NCBI GenBank assembly: GCA_027620105.1
Contig: JAQCIA010000145.1
Coordinates: 1-5,954, forward strand
Reading direction: 5' to 3'
From: Verrucomicrobiota bacterium
GTDB lineage: Bacteria; Verrucomicrobiota; Kiritimatiellia; UBA8416; JAIOPI01
DNA length: 5,954 bases
This document shows, piece after piece, positions 1-4,645 of the stretch; the stretch's first letter is position 1, and each line of letters starts with the position of its first letter. The notes under the pieces were generated by a model, which did no database searches, was not told the origin of the DNA, and saw only the letters and a program-made list of their open reading frames with translations. Made by a program: the position numbers and the translations under genes.

Positions 1-1
1 C

Positions 2-475
2 GAGTACCTGCGGGGGCGCCCGCCGCTGCGCCCCTGGGTGTGTGTGGGGCTCGTGCGCAGCTACGAAAAGACACCCGACGGCCAGTACATTTTGCTCCTT
101 CAGGGCATCTGTCGCGGCAAGCTCTTGGCGGAAGTTCCCCACGAGCCTTACCGCACCTTCACCGTCGAGCCAGCCGATACCGCCCAGCCGTCCGAAGCTG
201 CCTTTCAAGACGTGCGCCTGCGCCTCGAATCTCTGGCCGAGGACGACACATTCAAAAGCGTCGCCGCCATCCGCAAGGCACGCGAACACATGGCCGCCGA
301 GCAGCCTATCGTCGCCATGGTCGACAGCCTGCTTTCCGAATTGCTGTCCGACGCCGAGCAACGCTACGCCATGCTGGCCGAAGCCGACCCCTCCGCCCGC
401 GCCTCCTGGCTCCTGCAATACATGACCGACCTGCGCGACCGCACCGTCGGCGACAGCACAGCACCGAAGCTGTAG
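2..475 (+). CDS. LON substrate-binding domain protein, C-terminal part (5' end outside window)
   Basis: The frame is open from the left edge, so the true start is upstream and 157 C-terminal residues are visible. An internal GTG at 38 is not the start, because family-like sequence continues in front of it. The segment VCVGLVRSYEKTPDGQY followed by ILLLQGICRGKL matches the core of the Lon N-terminal (LON substrate-binding) domain, which has a 'VG.....E..PDGR..ILL.G..R' pattern. A mostly helical C-terminal half follows (about residues 65-150), and the protein then stops. No AAA+ ATPase or Ser-Lys protease domain follows, so this is a stand-alone LON-domain protein, usually about 200 residues, and not Lon protease. 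Such proteins are cytoplasmic and their function is poorly defined; substrate or protein binding is inferred from the domain in Lon. It converges on proC with a 50-base gap. Confidence 0.8.
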   Translation, partial: EYLRGRPPLRPWVCVGLVRSYEKTPDGQYILLLQGICRGKLLAEVPHEPYRTFTVEPADTAQPSEAAFQDVRLRLESLAEDDTFKSVAAIRKAREHMAAEQPIVAMVDSLLSELLSDAEQRYAMLAEADPSARASWLLQYMTDLRDRTVGDSTAPKL

Positions 476-525
476 AGGCATCGGTGCGGAATTTTACAGC
501 CGGCTGGCACCAGCCTGCCCACGCA

Positions 526-1335
526 TCAGGCACTGCCGCTCAACTCACGGCTGCGCGTGGCCGCCGCCGTGAGCGTGCGTTGCAAGTCCGTGGCCAGCGT
601 CGTCCGGGTCAGGACATCCATCCCCGCCACAGTCGTGCCCTTGGCGGAACTGACGGCGGCGATCAGGGCTTCCGGCGTGAATATCCCTTCCGTGAGCAGG
701 CGCGCCGTTCCGAGCAATGTTTGATAGGCCAGGCTACGGGCATCGGCCTCCTGCAATCCCAGCGCCACACCGGCCCGCACCGCGCAATCCGTCCAGTACG
801 CCACGAAGGCCGGCCCGGACCCGCTGAGCGCCGTCACGGCATCGAACTGAGCCTCGGGTAACTCCACCGAACGACCGAACGTGTCGAGCAGCGCGCGCAC
901 GGTGGCGCTGTCGCCCTGCGTGCACCGGGGTCCAAGGCAATACGCATTCGCACTGGCGGCCAGCAGCGCGGCAATGTTCGGCATCACACGCACCACCCGA
1001 CCGGTTGGCAGTTGCTTCGAAAAGTAGTCCAACCGCTTGCCTGCCGCGATCGAGAGCAGCAGATGCGCATCACGCACATGGGGCGCCAGTTGCGCCGTCA
1101 CCTCATCCAACTGCTGCGGTTTCACTGCCAGAAAGACCACGTCGGCCCGCGCGAGCACGTCGAGATTGTTGTCGGTGGTGGTCGCGCCGGTCGTGCGCGT
1201 CAGGTGCGCGCGACGTTCCGCACTCACGTCGCTGACCACCACACGCGCTGCCGGAACTGTCCCCGAGCTCACCAGGGCCGTCAAAATGGCCTCCGCCATC
1301 TTGCCGCCACCAATAAATCCGATCCATCCGTTCAT
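526..1335 (-). CDS. proC: Pyrroline-5-carboxylate reductase
   Basis: This enzyme reduces 1-pyrroline-5-carboxylate to L-proline with NAD(P)H, the last step of proline synthesis, in the cytoplasm. The predicted 269 residues match the usual family length of about 270. The N-terminal Rossmann fold shows the dinucleotide-binding FIGGGKM (residues 7-13), AVKP (70-73) and MPN (118-120). The C-terminal dimerisation and substrate domain shows SGSGPAF (171-177), a following 'AG.ALGL...A..LA.QT..GTA' helix, and SSAKGTTVAG (229-238). The last replaces the commoner SPGGTT form, and the two Thr residues are kept. The frame stays open 35 codons further upstream, but the ATG at 1335 is chosen because homology begins there and a GGAG lies 6 bases before it (1342-1345). 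The start overlaps the stop of a 10-codon leader frame. The gene may be read through from the nuo operon, since no terminator is visible between them. Confidence 0.95.
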   Translation of the reverse strand: MNGWIGFIGGGKMAEAILTALVSSGTVPAARVVVSDVSAERRAHLTRTTGATTTDNNLDVLARADVVFLAVKPQQLDEVTAQLAPHVRDAHLLLSIAAGKRLDYFSKQLPTGRVVRVMPNIAALLAASANAYCLGPRCTQGDSATVRALLDTFGRSVELPEAQFDAVTALSGSGPAFVAYWTDCAVRAGVALGLQEADARSLAYQTLLGTARLLTEGIFTPEALIAAVSSAKGTTVAGMDVLTRTTLATDLQRTLTAAATRSRELSGSA

Positions 1336-1364
1336 CTTGCGCTCCAAAACCGTCCTCGCTTCAT
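1332..1364 (-). CDS. Possible 10-codon leader ORF coupled to proC
   Basis: The frame reads ATG, then KRGRFWSAR, then TGA. A strong Shine-Dalgarno GGAGGT (1372-1377) sits 7 bases before the ATG, better than that of proC itself. The stop overlaps the proC start as ATGA (1332-1335), the same 4-base arrangement as the nuo junctions. The peptide has four basic residues and no proline codons, so it does not look like a classical proline attenuator. It may serve only to load ribosomes and couple them to proC, or the match may be chance in a purine-rich leader. No function is claimed. Confidence 0.3.
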   Translation of the reverse strand: MKRGRFWSAR

Positions 1365-1487
1365 ACGCCCCACCTCCCCTCCCTGTCAACGACCGGTCAG
1401 GTCGCGTCACCTGCCCCGCCACCGAACGCGGGCGTCCCACGGCTTCTTCTCCTTGAACTTCTGGCCCATTCTAGTACCGCTCACAGT
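1336..1487. other. Intergenic region upstream of proC, no confident gene
   Basis: About 150 bases separate the end of the small ORF after nuoN from proC; counted from the nuoN stop the gap is 346 bases. On the minus strand the proC-proximal part is purine-rich and holds the leader-ORF ribosome binding site. A 20-codon frame (1407-1469) lies further upstream. An imperfect G+C-rich hairpin (1413-1433, one bulge) has no U-run after it on either strand. A TAGAAT hexamer (1468-1473, minus) resembles a -10 box but has no good -35. I see no convincing terminator, tRNA or riboswitch. Confidence 0.5.
1342..1345 (-). promoter_or_regulatory. proC ribosome binding site
   Basis: On the minus strand GGAG lies 6 bases upstream of the ATG at 1335. 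It decides between this start and the longer open frame reaching 1440. Confidence 0.6.
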
Positions 1488-1685
1488 TCACGAAATTGCC
1501 CATGTTCCAAACCACGGAACATACGCAGGTATTGCTGAGGCACCCGATGGTGTCCAGTGGCCCCCGCCCACCCGCGCGTGACGATAGGCGAGCACGTTCA
1601 GCACGCTGCCAGCAAGCAGGGTGCCCGCCAGAAACACGCAAACAAGACGGCCACGCAAGGTGTTCGGGGCCCAGGGAAGATTCAC
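1488..1685 (-). CDS. Hypothetical small membrane protein overlapping the nuoN stop
   Basis: A 65-codon frame starts at a GTG that overlaps the nuoN stop as GTGA (1682-1685), mirroring the nuoM/nuoN junction. It has no clear Shine-Dalgarno, so translation would rely on coupling. Residues 14-33 form one strongly hydrophobic helix flanked by R11/R13 and by R35/H36/R38; the tail is rich in Gly, Trp and Pro. By my hand count 33 of the first 44 codons end in G or C, but only 7 of the last 21, so the first two thirds look coding and the tail does not. It could be a small operon-linked membrane protein. It could also be the N-terminal remnant of a longer gene: NVLAYRHAR after one helix reminds me of the start of some PVC-group alpha/beta hydrolases, though I cannot verify that. 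I do not recognise it as a known complex I subunit. Confidence 0.4.
   Translation of the reverse strand: MNLPWAPNTLRGRLVCVFLAGTLLAGSVLNVLAYRHARVGGGHWTPSGASAIPAYVPWFGTWAIS
1502..1522. repeat. Perfect 7-bp inverted repeat with 7-base loop
   Basis: ATGTTCC (1502-1508) and GGAACAT (1516-1522) are exact reverse complements around AAACCAC. The repeat lies in the A+T-richer 3' end of the small ORF after nuoN. No U-run follows on either strand, so it is not a standard intrinsic terminator. It could be an operator-like site, an RNA hairpin at the 3' end of the nuo message, or chance. Confidence 0.45.
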
Positions 1686-3127
1686 TGCAGGCCGAGGGTG
1701 TGCACCACATCGAGCGACGCCGTCAGCAACGCGCTGGGGAACACGCCTAGAAGGATCATTGCGGCCATGCACAACCAGAGGGCGACGCGCACGGTTTTGG
1801 TGAGGCGGATGGAGGGCGCTTCCGGTGCAGCATCGGCGAAGGCCGCACGCAGCACCCCGAGGTAGTAATACAACGACAGGACGACCGCCACGCCGCCGAC
1901 CGCCGCAAGCCCGTAGTACCGCGGATCCAGTGCCGCGCGCTCGAGCACCGCACCAAAGAGGAAGCACTTGCCCAGCGCACCGCTCAGCGGCGGCACACCA
2001 GCCAGTGACATCATCGACAGAAACAGCGCGCCCGCCAGCAACGGCGAGCGGCGGTGCAGGCCCCCGAGGCTGGCCAGCGTCACCGCACCATCAATCCGGT
2101 GCAGGGCCGCGATCACCAGGAAGGCGCACAGCAGCGTGATTGTGTACTGCGCGAGGTAGTAGAGCAGCGCCCCGAGTCCCAGTGCGTTGTAGGCGGCGAG
2201 TCCCATCATCAGGAACCCGGCATGCCCAATGGAGGAATAGCCCATCAGGCGCTTCAAATCCTGCTGCGGAATGGCGCCAAGTGCGCCGTAGAGCAAGGTG
2301 GCCGCGGAAAACAGCGTCACCAGTACGGCCCAGTGTTCCTGAAACGGGAAAATACCGGTGAGGAACAAGCGGATCAGCACCGCAAACCCGGCCATCTTGC
2401 TGCCCGTGGCGAGGAAGGCCGTGGCGGGCGTGGGTGCGCCCTGATAGACATCCGGCGCCCACATCTGGAACGGCACGCACGCGATCTTGAATCCCAGGCC
2501 AGCCGTCACGAGCATGCTGCCGAACAGAAATGCGGTGTTGTGCTCCTTCCAGGCGCCACCCAGATTCCGGATGGCCTCAAATCCCGTGGCGCCGGAGGCA
2601 CCAAAGACGAAAGCAATCCCGAGCACCAGAAAACTCGTCGCCAGCGTGCCGAGGGTCAGATACTTCACACCCGCCTCCAGCGAAGCCGCCGAACGGCGCT
2701 GAAAACTGGTGAGCACATAGAAACTGATCGTGACCAGTTCCAGCGCCACAAACACCATGATGAAGTCATCCGCGGACGCCATCAGCATCATACCCACCGA
2801 GGCCATCAGCGAGAGCCCATAGAACGCCGGTGCACCGGATGCCAGCACGGGCGCATCATTGGCCGCAATCAGAATCACCAGCGCCGTGGCCAGCAGGAAC
2901 AGACGGCAGAAGAACAGCGCCAGCGCATCGAGATGAATCATCCCCGACCACGTTGGCAGGTCCTGCGGCGTCAGGCGGAAACTATACAGCAGCAGCGCCG
3001 TGACGATCCCCGCCACGACGAATCCAAGCCGACGCGCATGCAGGCGCGGGAAGAACGCGTCCGCCAGCAGCACGCCGATGCCCAGCATCGTCATCATCAC
3101 GGGAATCTGTATCGCATCAACGTTCAC
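1682..3127 (-). CDS. nuoN: NADH-quinone oxidoreductase subunit N
   Basis: NuoN is the antiporter-like, proton-translocating subunit of the complex I membrane arm that lies nearest the peripheral-arm side of the three. The 481 residues compare with 485 in E. coli, with about 14 hydrophobic segments spanning the protein. Key residues are present: E130 in FVALELVTISFYVL (TM5), K155 in EAGVKYLTLG, K214 in LGFKIACVPF (TM7), K244 in TGSKMAGF (TM8) and K387 in SGALGKCFLF (TM12). The signature WAPDVYQGAPTP is at 223-234. The TM7 motif reads VPFQMW where E. coli has VPFHLW, a substitution I believe is common outside proteobacteria. The start is GTG, overlapping the nuoM TGA as GTGA (3124-3127), with GGGGAG (3138-3143) 10 bases upstream, so it is probably coupled to nuoM. 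It appears intact. Confidence 0.95.
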   Translation of the reverse strand: MNVDAIQIPVMMTMLGIGVLLADAFFPRLHARRLGFVVAGIVTALLLYSFRLTPQDLPTWSGMIHLDALALFFCRLFLLATALVILIAANDAPVLASGAPAFYGLSLMASVGMMLMASADDFIMVFVALELVTISFYVLTSFQRRSAASLEAGVKYLTLGTLATSFLVLGIAFVFGASGATGFEAIRNLGGAWKEHNTAFLFGSMLVTAGLGFKIACVPFQMWAPDVYQGAPTPATAFLATGSKMAGFAVLIRLFLTGIFPFQEHWAVLVTLFSAATLLYGALGAIPQQDLKRLMGYSSIGHAGFLMMGLAAYNALGLGALLYYLAQYTITLLCAFLVIAALHRIDGAVTLASLGGLHRRSPLLAGALFLSMMSLAGVPPLSGALGKCFLFGAVLERAALDPRYYGLAAVGGVAVVLSLYYYLGVLRAAFADAAPEAPSIRLTKTVRVALWLCMAAMILLGVFPSALLTASLDVVHTLGLQ

Positions 3128-4050
3128 TGCGGCGGCACTCCCCGTTCATAGAATCCATTCAATTGCAAACTGGCGGGTAGGTCATCGGTCACCAACCGGG
3201 GCCAGACGCCGGCCACAATCAGCGCGGCCAGAATCGCAAGACAGATGGCGCGGAAGGCCGGCGATTGCATGTCCTGCACCGGATTGTGATCGGGTGCGCT
3301 CTCACGTGCCGGACCGAACAGACTGGCGCGGATGGCCGCCAACATGTAGGTGGCCGTGAGGACCAGGCCCCACACGGCCGCCACCGTGGCCACGCGGAAC
3401 AGTGTGCTCCCCTGCTGCCACGCGCTGACAAATACCAAAATCTCACCCCAAAACGCGGCAAACCCGGGCAACCCGCAAAGGGCCATGATCGTCATCACCA
3501 ACACCACGCCCACGAAGGGCATACGGCGCGCCAGGCCGGAAACTGCCGCAATGCGTCGCGAACCGCCCTGCGCCTCGAGGTGCCCCACCAGCCCATACGC
3601 GCATGCCGTGGCCAGTCCATGCGCCACGAGCAAGATCACCGCACCGGTGGCACCCATCACGCTCAGCGACGCGATCCCAAGCAAGACGTAGCCCATGTGA
3701 CTGACCGAGCTATAGCCGATGAGCAATTTCCAATCCGTCTGCCGCGTGGCGACCCAGCCGCCGTAGAGAATGTTGGTGATGGCCAGCGCCGCCATGATGC
3801 CCGCACAGGCGGCGGCGCCCTCCGGCAGCAGCGGCACGGCCACGCGAATCAGGCCATAGGCCCCCAGCGATTTCAACAAGCCGCCGCCCAGCATACTGAC
3901 ACCCGTGGGCGCGGCCGCGTAGCCCAGCGGCGCCCAGGGATGGAAGGGCCAGATTGTCAGCATCGTGCCAAACCCCACCAGCAAGAGCGCGAACAGCCGC
4001 CACTGTTTCTCGAATGACAACGGTTCCGCCGCGAACTGCGCATGCAGCAT
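3124..4050 (-). CDS. nuoM: NADH-quinone oxidoreductase subunit M, C-terminal part (after frameshift)
   Basis: This frame carries the second part of NuoM, the middle proton-pumping antiporter-like subunit of complex I. Family sequence extends a few codons upstream of the ATG at 4050 (TFDLA, from 4065), so that ATG is internal and not a real start. In the ORF's numbering, GTMLTIWPFHPW (28-39) is TM7, with M30 at the place of E. coli K234. AAAPTGVS is at 45-52, and LLKSLGAYGL (58-67) holds K60, matching the TM8 lysine K265. QTDWKLLIGYSSVSHMGYVL is at 104-123, AHGL at 143-146, and LPGFAAFWGE (194-203) holds E203, matching the TM12 glutamate E407. The stop overlaps the nuoN GTG. Joined with the upstream frame the protein would be about 506-507 residues, close to the 509 of E. 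coli NuoM, so only a frame break and no large loss is involved. Confidence 0.85.
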   Translation of the reverse strand: MLHAQFAAEPLSFEKQWRLFALLLVGFGTMLTIWPFHPWAPLGYAAAPTGVSMLGGGLLKSLGAYGLIRVAVPLLPEGAAACAGIMAALAITNILYGGWVATRQTDWKLLIGYSSVSHMGYVLLGIASLSVMGATGAVILLVAHGLATACAYGLVGHLEAQGGSRRIAAVSGLARRMPFVGVVLVMTIMALCGLPGFAAFWGEILVFVSAWQQGSTLFRVATVAAVWGLVLTATYMLAAIRASLFGPARESAPDHNPVQDMQSPAFRAICLAILAALIVAGVWPRLVTDDLPASLQLNGFYERGVPPQ

Positions 4051-4645
4051 GGCGAGATCGAAGGTGGAGCAACCAGAACGCGACCAGCATGCAAAAGGCC
4101 GCCCCGGCGAGGAATAACGTCAGCTGCACAGCCGCAAACACCGGCGAGCGTTTCTCGTCCGAATCCCGCATGTCGCCCCAGCACGCGATCATCAGGAACG
4201 CGCACAACACATCAATTTCGTAGGCGATGTAAAACAGCAACAAGTCTTGTGCCGTGAGCGCCAGCAGGGCGCCGGAAACGACCACCTGATAGAGCAGGTA
4301 GTACTCCCTTTCGCGCGTGCGGATGTCACGACCACCGATCACGCCGGCCAGTGCCACCAACGTGCCGAGCAGGAGTAGGATGCGCGAGGTGCCATCCAGC
4401 GCGAGACTGAAACTGGCGCCGAGTTCCGGAATCCAGGGCCAGTGCATCGTCAGCAGGGAATCCGCCGGTTGTGACCATGTCGTCGCCGCCAGCATCAGCA
4501 TCGCCACCAGCGACAGCAGCGTGGAACATGTGGCCAAAGACCGGTACGCGCCGACATGGACCCGCGGAATAAACAGGCTCAGCAGGGCCGCAGCGGCTGG
4601 AGCGAAGATCACAACCAGCAGCAAGGTGGTGGCGTCGATGTTCAT
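3710..4645 (-). CDS. nuoM: NADH-quinone oxidoreductase subunit M, N-terminal part (before frameshift)
   Basis: The first 194 codons (4645 to about 4064) encode the N-terminal third of NuoM: several hydrophobic helices, then LLLFYIAYEIDVLCAFLMI (136-153). E143 there aligns with the essential TM5 glutamate E144 of E. coli NuoM, and ACWG (154-157) follows. The usual Pro after the Glu (..E...VPM) is replaced by Cys. From FWLLH (190-194) onward this frame becomes Arg- and Gly-rich and non-membrane, and its stop at 3710 has no biological meaning. The remaining NuoM sequence continues in the neighbouring frame from 4065. The ATG start overlaps the nuoL TGA as ATGA (4642-4645) with GGGG 5 bases upstream. 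As read, only a truncated and presumably inactive NuoM would be made, unless the break is a sequence error. Confidence 0.85.
   Translation of the reverse strand: MNIDATTLLLVVIFAPAAAALLSLFIPRVHVGAYRSLATCSTLLSLVAMLMLAATTWSQPADSLLTMHWPWIPELGASFSLALDGTSRILLLLGTLVALAGVIGGRDIRTREREYYLLYQVVVSGALLALTAQDLLLFYIAYEIDVLCAFLMIACWGDMRDSDEKRSPVFAAVQLTLFLAGAAFCMLVAFWLLHLRSRHAACAVRGGTVVIRETVAAVRALAGGVWHDADNLALPSLGAAGLRGRAHGCQYAGRRLVEIAGGLWPDSRGRAAAAGGRRRLCGHHGGAGHHQHSLRRLGRHAADGLEIAHRL
4063..4069 (-). other. nuoM: Frameshift point inside nuoM
   Basis: Upstream the NuoM sequence ends in FWLLH in one frame, and downstream it resumes as TFDLAMLHAQF in the next, with codons CAC (4066-4064) and ACC (4065-4063) overlapping. 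The offset equals one extra base or two missing bases. For example, restoring CA to give CTC CAC ACC TTC would join the frames as LLHTFDL. There is no long homopolymer here. No stop codon or structured signal lies near the site that would suggest programmed slippage. A sequencing or assembly error is the simplest reading. Confidence 0.8.

Noticed and set aside
215..223. NuoN TM7 motif VPFQMW instead of VPFHLW (residue positions within NuoN) as an anomaly
   Set aside because: I believe Gln at this place is common in NuoN outside proteobacteria, and all central Lys/Glu residues are present. The range given is in NuoN residue numbers, not window bases.
502..515. Short hairpin (GGCTG/CAGCC) between the converging LON-domain gene and proC, considered as a terminator
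   Set aside because: The stem is only 5-6 bp with a 2-4 base loop, and neither strand has a U-run after it.
1336..1440. Longer proC frame starting at 1440
   Set aside because: The 35 extra residues are Arg/Gly-rich, precede the normal P5CR N-terminus, and have no family counterpart. A good GGAG sits before the ATG at 1335.
1468..1473. TAGAAT on the minus strand as a proC -10 promoter box
   Set aside because: No acceptable -35 hexamer lies 16-18 bases upstream, and one near-match hexamer is expected by chance.
2054..3151. 365-codon plus-strand frame opposite nuoN
   Set aside because: It is an Arg/Gln/His-rich shadow of nuoN, with no domain and no ribosome site of note. The minus strand carries clear NuoN motifs throughout.
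3265..4017. 250-codon plus-strand frame opposite nuoM
   Set aside because: It has the same low-complexity Arg/His/Gln composition typical of antisense frames in G+C-rich DNA, and lies wholly over conserved NuoM sequence.
4060..4072. Programmed ribosomal frameshift in nuoM
   Set aside because: There is no slippery heptamer, adjacent stop or Shine-Dalgarno-like stimulator. The wrong frame stays open for about 118 more codons, and nuoM is not known to use frameshifting.
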